NCBI GenBank assembly: GCA_030042815.1 | Contig: JASHYY010000232.1 | Location: 1 to 6,091, forward strand | Length of the DNA: 6,091 nucleotides | Direction: 5' to 3' | Source: Thermoplasmata archaeon | GTDB lineage: Archaea; Thermoplasmatota; Thermoplasmata; Lutacidiplasmatales; UBA184 | Shown: positions 1 to 5,899 of the stretch, piece by piece | Layout: each line of letters begins with the position of its first letter | Position numbering within the stretch: the first letter of the stretch is position 1 | The notes under the pieces: model-generated | Seen by the model: the letters and a program-made list of their open reading frames with translations, nothing else | What the model was told of the DNA's origin: nothing | Database searches by the model: none | Translations under genes and position numbers: made by a program

Positions 1-23
1 CTAGCGGCCGGGCCGGTAGCCGC

Positions 24-896
24 CTATCCGCCCGTGACGTTCTCGAGGAACTCGCGCACCGTGCCGAGGAACTCGCGCGGCTGCTCGAGGACCTCCATGT
101 GGCTGCTGTGCGGCAGGACCCGGAGATGGGCGGGCTCGATCCGTTCCGCCATCTCGACCGACGCTTCGAGGAAGAAGTCGTACTTGCCGACCACGACCAC
201 GGCGGGGACCTCGATCTTCGAGTAGTACCGGCGGCCGTCCCACGACGCGATGGTCCCGTCCACGACGAACTCGTCCCCGGAGCGGGTCATCATCGCCCGG
301 TAGACCCCCGGGCTGATCCGGGTCGCCTTCCAGTCGGCGGGGGTCGAGTCGACGAACCGCCACTGGAACGGACGCGCGATCGCCTCCGTGAGCCGGCGGT
401 ACTCCGGCGTATCGAACGCCTTCGCGCGGGTGAGCTCCTTCAACCGGGCGAGCTGGCGGGGGGAGGCGGTGGACCGCGTCAGCCGGTTCGCCGCCCGCAC
501 CTCCTCCGCGCTGCCGGCGGTGGCGCAGAGCAGCAGGGAGGTGAGCCGGTTCTCGTGCCGGTGGGCGTACTCGAGCGCGACGAACCCGCCGGCAGAGTAG
601 CCGAGCAAGTGGAGCTCCGAGATCTTCAGGGCCCGGCGGAGGGCCTCGACGTCCTCCGCCAGGTTCCCGATGGTGTACTCCTTCGCGCTCTTCGGTGCCC
701 AGCTGTGCCCGACCCCGCGCGGGTTGAACAGGATCACGCGCAGGTTCGCGCTCGCGAGATGCAACAGGCCCCGGAGGTAGTGGTAGGTCAGTCCCGGCCC
801 GCCGGGATGGACGAGGAGGGTGGCCGGGCCCCGTCCCCGGGCCACGTACTCGAACGTCCGGTTCCCCGGCAGCGTCACCGTGCTCGCCTTCGGCAT
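24..896 (-). CDS. alpha/beta hydrolase, peptidase S33 / proline iminopeptidase-like
   Basis: A 290-residue alpha/beta-hydrolase-fold enzyme, probably a cytoplasmic serine peptidase or amidase. Seen: an oxyanion motif HPGGPG (residues 30-35), the S33-style strand FNPRGVGHS (58-66), the nucleophile elbow GYSAGG with Ser101, a helical cap from about 125 to 215, the acid in VGKYDFF (Asp240), and the catalytic His in SSHMEV (His266). The full triad and the GGPG motif are typical of proline iminopeptidases and the Thermoplasma tricorn-interacting factor F1 group. The fold also includes esterases and C-C hydrolases, so the substrate is not fixed. There is no signal peptide or membrane segment. I chose the ATG at 896 because a purine-rich stretch (GGCGGTGCT) lies about 11 nt upstream. 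An in-frame ATG at 929 would add 11 residues. It is the last gene of the minus-strand cluster, about 90 nt after the gamma-glutamyltransferase-like gene, and a TATA-like box at 983-992 may give it its own promoter. Confidence 0.88.
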   Translation of the reverse strand: MPKASTVTLPGNRTFEYVARGRGPATLLVHPGGPGLTYHYLRGLLHLASANLRVILFNPRGVGHSWAPKSAKEYTIGNLAEDVEALRRALKISELHLLGYSAGGFVALEYAHRHENRLTSLLLCATAGSAEEVRAANRLTRSTASPRQLARLKELTRAKAFDTPEYRRLTEAIARPFQWRFVDSTPADWKATRISPGVYRAMMTRSGDEFVVDGTIASWDGRRYYSKIEVPAVVVVGKYDFFLEASVEMAERIEPAHLRVLPHSSHMEVLEQPREFLGTVREFLENVTGG

Positions 897-979
897 CGAT
901 GCCCGGTAGCACCGCCTTCCCAAAAACATCTCGACCCGGCCGCGACGACGCGAGCGGTACGCTTCGGCCAGCGTTCGGA

Positions 980-994
980 ACAGTTCTAAACTGT
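980..994. promoter_or_regulatory. 15-bp palindrome overlapping a TATA-like box, possible operator
   Basis: ACAGTT-CTA-AACTGT is a perfect 6-bp inverted repeat around a 3-bp centre. On the minus strand it reads AGTTTAGAAC, which resembles an archaeal TATA box. The centre is also the TAG stop (986-988) of the gamma-glutamyltransferase-like gene. Counting 28 nt from the TTAG core puts a start site near 961, giving a leader of about 65 nt to the hydrolase ATG at 896, or about 32 nt to the alternative ATG at 929. A dyad over a TATA box is the expected layout for a repressor that blocks TBP, but this reading is inferred. It could equally be a chance AT-rich patch. Confidence 0.4.
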
Positions 995-2506
995 ACGCCG
1001 GGTCGGCCGGGGCCCCCGCGCGGGATTCGGGAGCGGGAGAACCCCGTCCCCCCGAGGGTCGATCCCCACGGTCGGCGGCGTTGCGCAGTCGATCCCCTGC
1101 GCGTGGCCGAAGAGCGATCGGTCGCCCCGGACCCGCCGCGCCCCGGCGAGCTCGAGCCCCGGTTCGGCGTAGAGCGGGGCCGTCCCGTAGATCGTCGCCG
1201 GGCACGCGAACCGGGGCGCCGCGATCGCCCGGTCGATCGGCGTCCCCCGGTCGAGGAGCCGGGTGAGGACCTGGACGTTCACCTGGGGCTGCACGTCGCC
1301 GCCCATCGACCCGAGCAAGACGTCCCCTCCGGGACGCGAGGCGATGACGGACATCAGCGTGTGGAACGTCCGCTTGCCCGGGGCGAGGCAGTTCGGATGG
1401 TCGGGGTCGAGGGAGAAGTAGGACCCCCGGTTGTTCAGGGAGACCCCGGTCGACGGAAGCAGGACGCCCGAGCCGAACCCCCGATAGTTGCTCTGGATCG
1501 CGCTCACGCCGACCGAGCCGTCCCAGACCGAGAAGGCGGTCGTGTCGCCGGCCCCGTCCGTTCGGTCGCTCGCCGTCCGCGGGCCGGCCGTAAGGGGGAA
1601 CGACGGGTCGAGCAGCTCCGCGGGGAACGTCCGATACCGCGGGTCGCCGATGTACCGGGCCCGGTAGCGATAGGCGACCGGCATCGTCCGGACGAGCGTC
1701 TCGACGAATTCCCCTTCGCCGAGCGAGGCGAGGTCGAGCCGTCCGAGGAGATTGAGCCAGAGGAGGGCGGTCGCACCCTGGCTGTTCGGCGGCGTAGTGT
1801 AGACGTCCACGCCGCGGTATCGGGTCGAGAGCGGGGTCGTCCACTCGGCCCGGAACCGGTCGAGGTCGTCGAGCGTGAGCAAAGTCCCCTTCGCGCGGAG
1901 CTCGCGTCCGAGGCGACGGGCGAGCGGTCCGTGGTAGAACGACTCCGTCCCGTCGCGCGCGATCGCGGAGAGCGTCCGCGCGAGTGCCGGCTGGCGCACC
2001 CGCCCGCCGGCCCGGATCCCCGCGAACGTCGCCCTCCAGTCGTCGTCGGCCCTTCGCGACGTGGTCGCTGCGGACCGGGCCAGGCTCACGGTCCCCGGGA
2101 ATCCTTCGCGCGCCCATCGGGCCGCGGGCGCGAGGAGCTCGCGCAGGGGTCGCGTCGTACGGGGGCGCAGGAGGGTCCAGGCGCCCACCAGGCCGGGGAC
2201 GGTCAGGGCGGAGAGCGGACCCGACGACGGGACGGCGGTGCGGCGGGCCCGCCGAAACCTCTCGAGCGTCGCGGCGGCGGCCGCCGGGCCGCTCGCGTTG
2301 ATCGACCGGAACCCACCGTCATGGACGACCGCGAAGAAGTCGGCGCCGAGGCCGTTCATGTGCGGCTGTACGACCGTCAGCGCCGCGCTCACCGCGACCG
2401 CCGCGTCGTAGGCGTTGCCGCCGCGCGCGAGGACCTCCCGCCCGGCGGCCGTGCTGAGGGGATGGGCGGAAGCCACCGCGCCCGGCACGGTCGAGATACG
2501 GCTCAC
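986..2506 (-). CDS. gamma-glutamyltransferase-family Ntn hydrolase, cytoplasmic
   Basis: A 506-residue member of the gamma-glutamyltransferase family, N-terminal-nucleophile hydrolases that cut their own chain and use the freed Thr to attack a gamma-glutamyl or related amide. Seen: the N-terminal family block with ARGGNAYDAAVA (27-38) and QPHMNGLGADFF (47-58); PGLVGAW (104-110); the processing site DTTAFSV with the likely nucleophile Thr322; FGSGV...LNNRGSYF (344-364); HTLMS (382-386); and the oxyanion-type GSMGGDVQPQ (399-408). Cleavage before Thr322 would give subunits of 321 and 185 residues. There is no signal peptide, unlike secreted bacterial enzymes but like the cytoplasmic, lid-less YwrD type. 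The DxRExAP glutamate-binding motif is not seen; NASGPAA stands at that place (70-76), so the substrate may not be a gamma-glutamyl compound. The start is GTG, 18 nt after the toroid gene's stop, so the two are probably cotranscribed. The last residues, after DPRGDG, form a Pro/Arg-rich tail. Confidence 0.9.
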   Translation of the reverse strand: MSRISTVPGAVASAHPLSTAAGREVLARGGNAYDAAVAVSAALTVVQPHMNGLGADFFAVVHDGGFRSINASGPAAAAATLERFRRARRTAVPSSGPLSALTVPGLVGAWTLLRPRTTRPLRELLAPAARWAREGFPGTVSLARSAATTSRRADDDWRATFAGIRAGGRVRQPALARTLSAIARDGTESFYHGPLARRLGRELRAKGTLLTLDDLDRFRAEWTTPLSTRYRGVDVYTTPPNSQGATALLWLNLLGRLDLASLGEGEFVETLVRTMPVAYRYRARYIGDPRYRTFPAELLDPSFPLTAGPRTASDRTDGAGDTTAFSVWDGSVGVSAIQSNYRGFGSGVLLPSTGVSLNNRGSYFSLDPDHPNCLAPGKRTFHTLMSVIASRPGGDVLLGSMGGDVQPQVNVQVLTRLLDRGTPIDRAIAAPRFACPATIYGTAPLYAEPGLELAGARRVRGDRSLFGHAQGIDCATPPTVGIDPRGDGVLPLPNPARGPRPTRRTV

Positions 2507-2524
2507 GGCGCGCCGCCCCGGCCG

Positions 2525-3496
2525 CTACGCGCGGCCGGCCCGCCGCAGGACGATGAGCGCCGAGGCCGTGATCCAGCGGCTCGGCCGTCCGACGAACTCG
2601 AGACCGAGGGGATAGTACGGGGTCCGTTGGTGGTCCAGGTAGTCGTCGTCCGGCGCGACGTCGGGCTGGAGCGCCTCGAGCGGCCAGCGGCCGCTCGCGA
2701 GCCGCTTCGACTCGAGCCACTCGAGCGCCTCGGAGAGCCGGGGGTCGGACCCCCGGCCGAGTGCGGTGGCGAAGTCGAGGCCGACCAGCGCGTCGTAGTA
2801 GTAGTGGTTCGGGTAGTGCAGGCGGTACCACGGGGCGTACTTCGACCCATCCCCTTCCCGCAGGAGCCGCCGTTCGAGGAAGAACTCGAGCCCGCGGTCG
2901 ATCGCGTGGCGCACCTCGGGCGTGCGATGCCGCGGGGGCAGCGCGGCGAACGCGGCGAGCGCCTCCCAGGCGGCGAGCGTCCCGGTCTCGGACGGCCAGC
3001 AGTGCCAGCCGCCGTCCGGCTTCTGGGCCGAGACGAGCCAGCGGGTCGCGCGCTCGACCCGGGGGTCGTCCGAGTAGCCCAGGCGCGCCATCGTCCGCAC
3101 GGCGTTCCCCGTGATGCAGACCTCGCTGCCCTCGCCGCCGAACGCGTCGTCCGCCGGGTCGCCGAACCGCTCGAGGAACAGCTCCGCGCCGCGCGCGACC
3201 CGGGGGTCCGAGCGGTCCGCCCCGAGGTCGCCGAGGACGATCAGCGACCAGTTCGTCGCCGAATACTTCGGTCGGTAGAGGTCGCGCCGGCTGTTCCCCG
3301 GGGTGACCCACTGTCCGTCGGGCAATTGGTGGCCGAGGATCTCGGCGGCCCATCCGTGGACCCCGATTTCCTGCCGTGCCGCCCGGACCTCGGCATCGTG
3401 CTCCGGTCGGTCCAGCAGCTCGCGCAGGACCCGGTACCGGACGCTCGGGTCGCTGCCGACGAGCAGCCAGGACCGGAGCTCCGGCGAGAGCGACAC
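2525..3496 (-). CDS. prenyltransferase/squalene-oxidase-repeat (alpha/alpha toroid) protein, function unknown
   Basis: A 323-residue soluble protein built from helix pairs of the terpenoid-cyclase/prenyltransferase toroid type. Seen: QW-like turns LPDGQW (58-63), QKPDGGWHC (158-166) and LASGRW (266-271), with repeated WL/FLE helices between them; an N-terminal DPSVRYRVLRELLD block (16-29); CITGN (127-131); and an aromatic HYPNHYYYD stretch (227-235). There is no class II cyclase DxDDTA motif and no protein-prenyltransferase DxC zinc motif, so it is unlikely to be a standard hopene cyclase or farnesyltransferase subunit. C127, C166 and the histidines at 228 and 231 could form a metal or active site, which is a guess. 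The GTG start at 3496 is well supported because a TATA-like box lies 28 nt upstream, implying a leaderless mRNA. It leads the cluster with the gamma-glutamyltransferase-like enzyme and the S33 hydrolase. Family assignment is secure; the reaction is not known. Confidence 0.85.
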   Translation of the reverse strand: MSLSPELRSWLLVGSDPSVRYRVLRELLDRPEHDAEVRAARQEIGVHGWAAEILGHQLPDGQWVTPGNSRRDLYRPKYSATNWSLIVLGDLGADRSDPRVARGAELFLERFGDPADDAFGGEGSEVCITGNAVRTMARLGYSDDPRVERATRWLVSAQKPDGGWHCWPSETGTLAAWEALAAFAALPPRHRTPEVRHAIDRGLEFFLERRLLREGDGSKYAPWYRLHYPNHYYYDALVGLDFATALGRGSDPRLSEALEWLESKRLASGRWPLEALQPDVAPDDDYLDHQRTPYYPLGLEFVGRPSRWITASALIVLRRAGRA

Positions 3497-3516
3497 GCCG
3501 TCGGGGATTCGACGCG

Positions 3517-3526
3517 TTGCTTAACG
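3517..3526 (-). promoter_or_regulatory. TATA-like box of the toroid-gene cluster (leaderless)
   Basis: The minus strand reads CGTTAAGCAA in a GC-rich setting. The first T of TTAA (3524) is exactly 28 nt before the G of the GTG start at 3496. With the usual archaeal TBP-to-start distance, transcription would begin at the start codon itself. This is the likely main promoter for the three minus-strand protein genes. Confidence 0.6.
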
Positions 3527-3558
3527 TTGCCGAGACATCGCGCGCGGCCCGCGGGGCT

Positions 3559-3574
3559 CCCCTCTCGAAAGGGG
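3559..3574. repeat. short GC hairpin downstream of tRNA-Gly
   Basis: CCCCT and AGGGG (3559-3563 and 3570-3574) can pair around a 6-nt loop, within a C/G-rich run that extends to 3576. It lies 26 nt beyond the 3' end of the tRNA gene and upstream of the toroid gene's promoter. It might help end or process the tRNA transcript, but no clear T tract follows on the minus strand, so I do not call it a terminator. Confidence 0.3.
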
Positions 3575-3599
3575 GGACGCGCCGGCGGCGCGGGAGGAG

Positions 3600-3673
3600 T
3601 GCGGGCACCGGGATTTGAACCCGGGTTATAGGCTTGGCAAGCCTATGTGATAACCAGACTACACTATGCCCGC
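3600..3673 (-). tRNA. tRNA-Gly (anticodon GCC)
   Basis: A complete 74-nt tRNA with no intron. On the minus strand the acceptor GCGGGCA pairs with TGCCCGC and is followed by discriminator A (3600). The D arm has GTG/CAC with GG in its loop. The anticodon stem TAGGC/GCCTA holds the loop TTGCCAA, so the anticodon is GCC (glycine). The variable loop is short, and the T arm is CCGGG-TTCAAAT-CCCGG. CCA is not encoded: CTCC follows, so the CCA end must be added after transcription. GCC reads GGC and GGT; GGC is a favoured Gly codon in this GC-rich DNA. The gene has its own TATA box and is divergent from trmI. Confidence 0.97.
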
Positions 3674-3696
3674 AGCGGCGGGGGCCATCCGCTCGG

Positions 3697-3706
3697 CTAT
3701 CTAAAG
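3697..3706 (-). promoter_or_regulatory. TATA-like box of tRNA-Gly
   Basis: The minus strand reads CTTTAGATAG, the most AT-rich patch upstream of the tRNA. Counting 28 nt from the TTAG core places transcription start near 3676, three bases before the mature 5' end at 3673. That is a normal short leader for RNase P to remove. Confidence 0.6.
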
Positions 3707-3770
3707 CCACCCGGCGCGCACGGGCTGTCCGCCGCGGCCCGGTCGGGCGTTGGGGCGGGGGAGCGCCGGA

Positions 3771-3778
3771 TTAATACC
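3771..3778 (+). promoter_or_regulatory. TATA-like box of trmI
   Basis: TTAATACC stands out in GC-rich sequence. The 28-nt rule seen at the neighbouring genes predicts a start near 3799, so trmI would carry a leader of about 19 nt, unlike the leaderless genes nearby. The leader contains GCGGGGCG about 5 nt before the ATG, at best a weak ribosome binding site. The rest of the 3674-3817 divergent spacer, apart from this box and the tRNA box, shows no further clear element. Confidence 0.5.
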
Positions 3779-3817
3779 GTCGGGGGGTCGTACCGCCCCT
3801 CTCGCGCGGGGCGTTTC

Positions 3818-4594
3818 ATGGTCGACCGGTGGGACGAGGGCGACACCGCGGTCCTCCGCCGCGCCGGGGGAGCTCCCCGCCTCGTGCGCGTCGTGGCCGG
3901 AGCGCAGACGGTGGGGGACGAGGGCGTGATCGACCTCGCGGGAGAGGTCGGCGCGCCGGTCGGACGTTCGGTCCTCTGGTCCGGCACGACCTACTCGCTC
4001 GTCCGTCCGTCCCTCTCCGACCTCTTCGCGACCGTGCGTCGGGGCGCGCAGATCGTCACCCCGAAGGACGCGGTGCAGCTGCTGTACCTCGCCGGAGTCG
4101 GGCCCGGGACGGAGGTGGCCGAGGCGGGCTCGGGGAGCGGCGCGCTGACGATCGCGCTCGCGTTCGCGGTCGGAGCGACCGGGCACGTCACGTCCTACGA
4201 CCGACGCGCCGATTTCCTCGCCGCGGCCCGGGCGAACGTCGAGCGGGCGGGCCTCGCCCCGCGCGTGACGTTCCGCGAGCGGGACGTCGCGGCGGACGGG
4301 CTGGACGTCGAGGGGGTGGGGAGCGTGGTCCTGGACCTCGCGGAGCCGTGGGCGGTCGTCGCCCCGGCGCACGCCGCCCTCCGCGTCGGCGGGTACGTCG
4401 CGACCTACACGCCGACGTACAACCAGCTCGAGCGGACGGTGCGCGCGCTCCGGACCGAGGGGTTCGAGGAGGTCCGGGCGGTCGAGCTCCTCGAGCGCGG
4501 ACTCCACGTGGGGGAGGGTGGGACTCGGCCCGAATTCGAGATGCTCGGCCACACCGGATTCCTCGCCGCAGGTCGCAACGGGGGACGGCGATGA
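3818..4594 (+). CDS. trmI: tRNA (adenine-N1)-methyltransferase, TrmI family (positions 57/58)
   Basis: A 258-residue SAM-dependent enzyme that makes 1-methyladenosine in the T loop of tRNA (A58, and in some archaea also A57). Family members work as tetramers in the cytoplasm. Seen: an N-terminal beta-rich domain (about 1-75); the linker QIVTPKDA (78-85); SAM motif I EAGSGSGAL (102-110); the acidic end of motif II SYDRR (126-130, Asp128); RERDV (153-157); the catalytic-region motif LDLAEPW (172-178, Asp173); TPTYNQ (198-203); and the C-terminal family signature running from GLHVGEGG (228-235) to HTGFL (245-249). Length fits archaeal TrmI. The ATG at 3818 is preferred because upstream in-frame codons run through the promoter and into the tRNA gene. 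Its stop overlaps the next gene's ATG, so the two are probably cotranscribed and translationally coupled. The family assignment is firm; the exact target base is taken from the family. Confidence 0.95.
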   Translation: MVDRWDEGDTAVLRRAGGAPRLVRVVAGAQTVGDEGVIDLAGEVGAPVGRSVLWSGTTYSLVRPSLSDLFATVRRGAQIVTPKDAVQLLYLAGVGPGTEVAEAGSGSGALTIALAFAVGATGHVTSYDRRADFLAAARANVERAGLAPRVTFRERDVAADGLDVEGVGSVVLDLAEPWAVVAPAHAALRVGGYVATYTPTYNQLERTVRALRTEGFEEVRAVELLERGLHVGEGGTRPEFEMLGHTGFLAAGRNGGRR

Positions 4595-5388
4595 CGATCG
4601 GACCGGCGTCGCTGCCGCTCTCGCTCGGCGCCCTGGTCGGGGTGCTGCTCTCGGGAGGGTTCGTCTGGTGGGAGGTCGGGCGGTACGCGACCCCGCAGGT
4701 CCCCGTGAGCCTCTTCGACGAGCGGAAGGAACTGTTCGCCTACACCGCCGGGCTGTTCGTCGGCGTGCCGCTCGCCGTCGCGTTCGTCCTCTTCTACGAC
4801 TCGATGGCGAACGGGGCGCTCCTGGGCGCGTTCCTGTTCCTCGGTCTCCTCGTGGCCGGTGGCGAGATCGCGCAGTGGGCGCTGCTGCGGACCCGCTTCT
4901 GGGGCGTGGGGGAGAGCGGCCCGTTCTACGCGCTCGGCTACCGCGCCTCGATCGGCGGCATCGTCGCGCTCGCCCTCGTCTCCCAGTACTTCAGCACGGG
5001 ATCCCTCTCCGTCCCCGGGATCGCCCTGGTCGTCCTCGAGTCGGCCGCGGTCGTGGCGCTCGAGGTGGCGGGCACCCTCCTGTCGATCCGCGCCCGCCCG
5101 GGGAGCGGCCGCACCGGCGGCGGCCCCGTCTCGGGGGCGATCTTCGGCCTGGTCGGTTTCTTCCTGGTCGGGCTCGGGCCGCTGGGAGGGGCGATCGCCG
5201 CGTTCGGCGGGGCGCTGGTCGCCCTCCTCGGTGCCGGGTGGGTCTACTCGCGCCTGCGCCCGCTGCTCGCCGCGATCCCTCCCCCGAGCGCGGGACCCCC
5301 CGCGGCGCGCGCCAGCCCGCTGCCGTCGTACGGGCGGACCGACCGGGGCGCCGACCGCCGTGAGCTGCCCCCGCCCCCCGCCGGTTAG
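4591..5388 (+). CDS. multi-pass membrane protein of unknown function, coupled to trmI
   Basis: I do not recognise this 265-residue protein. It is strongly hydrophobic, with six or seven likely membrane segments at about 8-27, 49-68, 74-94, 115-133, 142-166, 181-199 and 200-219. A proline/alanine-rich tail with several arginines follows (229-265), probably in the cytoplasm. Charged residues sit in or near the helices: Glu28 in WWEVG, Glu92 in GGEIAQW, Arg118, Glu150 and Glu158. The Glu residues might form a polar path or binding site, but I see no transporter or enzyme motif. The ATG overlaps the trmI stop as ATGA, which fixes the start and suggests coupled translation. A GGGGGA run just upstream may help ribosome binding. 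The membrane class is certain; the function is unknown. Confidence 0.8.
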   Translation: MTIGPASLPLSLGALVGVLLSGGFVWWEVGRYATPQVPVSLFDERKELFAYTAGLFVGVPLAVAFVLFYDSMANGALLGAFLFLGLLVAGGEIAQWALLRTRFWGVGESGPFYALGYRASIGGIVALALVSQYFSTGSLSVPGIALVVLESAAVVALEVAGTLLSIRARPGSGRTGGGPVSGAIFGLVGFFLVGLGPLGGAIAAFGGALVALLGAGWVYSRLRPLLAAIPPPSAGPPAARASPLPSYGRTDRGADRRELPPPPAG

Positions 5389-5390
5389 CC

Positions 5391-5400
5391 TCTTAAGTCG
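5391..5400 (+). promoter_or_regulatory. TATA-like box, leaderless promoter of the 142-residue membrane protein
   Basis: TCTTAAGTCG lies just after the preceding stop codon. The first T of TTAA (5393) is exactly 28 nt before the A of the ATG at 5421, so the mRNA is predicted to start at the start codon. The gene is therefore likely to have its own promoter, separate from the trmI pair. Confidence 0.6.
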
Positions 5401-5420
5401 GTCCGCCTCCCGCCCCCCGC

Positions 5421-5849
5421 ATGCCGACCCCCGAGGAACCGGTGCCCTTCGGCCGACGGTTCCGGCACGGGATGCGGACCTACCGCGCGGCGATCTCGAT
5501 CTTCGTCCTCGCGGCCGGCGCGCTCCTCACGCTGCTCGCGGTCGGCTACTTCACCCCCCTCTCGGCGAGCTACCCGTTCTCGGCGATCAACGGGGCGACG
5601 AACCCGCCCTCGGGCCCGAACTACAACCTCGTCTTCATCATCGCCGGGCCGATCGTGATCATCGTCGGCGCCTACCTCGTCGGCGCCTACTTCACCGCGC
5701 GACGGCGCTTCGAGCACCTGATGCTCACGAAGAGCAAGGCCGAGTTCCTGCGCAACATCCCCGAGCTCGAGAAGCTCCTGTGGGACCTCACTCCGGCCGA
5801 CGAGCTTCGCTACGACCAGAAGCTCTCGGAGCTCCGGCTGCGCCGGTGA
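5421..5849 (+). CDS. small two-helix membrane protein, possibly DUF3198-like
   Basis: A 142-residue protein with a short basic N-terminus (11-20), a first membrane helix at about 22-44, an outer loop rich in Pro, Asn and aromatic residues (45-68, with YPFSAING), and a second helix at about 69-92. A charged cytoplasmic tail (93-142) starts with ARRRFEHL and continues with KSKAEFLRN, likely two amphipathic helices. By the positive-inside rule both ends face the cytoplasm. The layout, two helices with a short loop and then a KSK-containing helical tail, recalls the uncharacterised DUF3198 family of Thermoplasma relatives. I judge this from memory of the family style, not a search. The ATG is fixed by a TATA-like box 28 nt upstream, and no ribosome binding site is visible, as expected for a leaderless message. 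No function can be given. Confidence 0.78.
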   Translation: MPTPEEPVPFGRRFRHGMRTYRAAISIFVLAAGALLTLLAVGYFTPLSASYPFSAINGATNPPSGPNYNLVFIIAGPIVIIVGAYLVGAYFTARRRFEHLMLTKSKAEFLRNIPELEKLLWDLTPADELRYDQKLSELRLRR

Positions 5850-5870
5850 GCGAGCGCCGCGGTCGACCGC

Positions 5871-5880
5871 GTTAAGTACC
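5871..5880 (+). promoter_or_regulatory. TATA-like box, leaderless promoter of the GNAT gene
   Basis: GTTAAGTACC lies in the 50-nt gap after the preceding gene. The first T of TTAA (5872) is exactly 28 nt before the G of the GTG start at 5900, predicting a leaderless mRNA. It shares TTAAGT with the box at 5391-5400. Confidence 0.6.
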
Positions 5881-5899
5881 GACCCCCGGTCCACGCGCC

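Noticed and set aside
897..2117. A 5' extension of the hydrolase frame to about 697 codons
   Set aside because: The extension lies entirely opposite codon phase to the GGT-like gene and is Arg/Pro-rich noise. Hydrolase homology begins near the ATG at 896.
3559..3576. A rho-independent-type terminator after tRNA-Gly
   Set aside because: The stem is only about 5 bp and no T tract follows on the minus strand, so it is listed only as a hairpin.
899..3631. A 910-codon open frame on the plus strand, opposite the GGT-like and toroid genes
   Set aside because: Its product is low-complexity Arg/Gly/Pro/Glu-rich sequence with no family motif. Both minus-strand genes beneath it have clear catalytic or fold motifs. 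Long antisense open frames are expected in GC-rich DNA.
2319..3710. A 463-codon minus-strand frame across the toroid gene and the tRNA
   Set aside because: It runs through the tRNA gene and has no recognisable domain, whereas the toroid frame has QW-like turns and a well-placed promoter.
3647..3817. An upstream in-frame extension of trmI starting inside the tRNA gene
   Set aside because: It would be translated from the tRNA region and across the TATA-like box. The added residues do not resemble the TrmI N-terminus.
5385..5894. A 169-codon minus-strand frame opposite the two-helix membrane protein
   Set aside because: It is Arg/Glu/Val-rich with no motif, and the plus strand here has clear membrane helices and a promoter at the expected distance.
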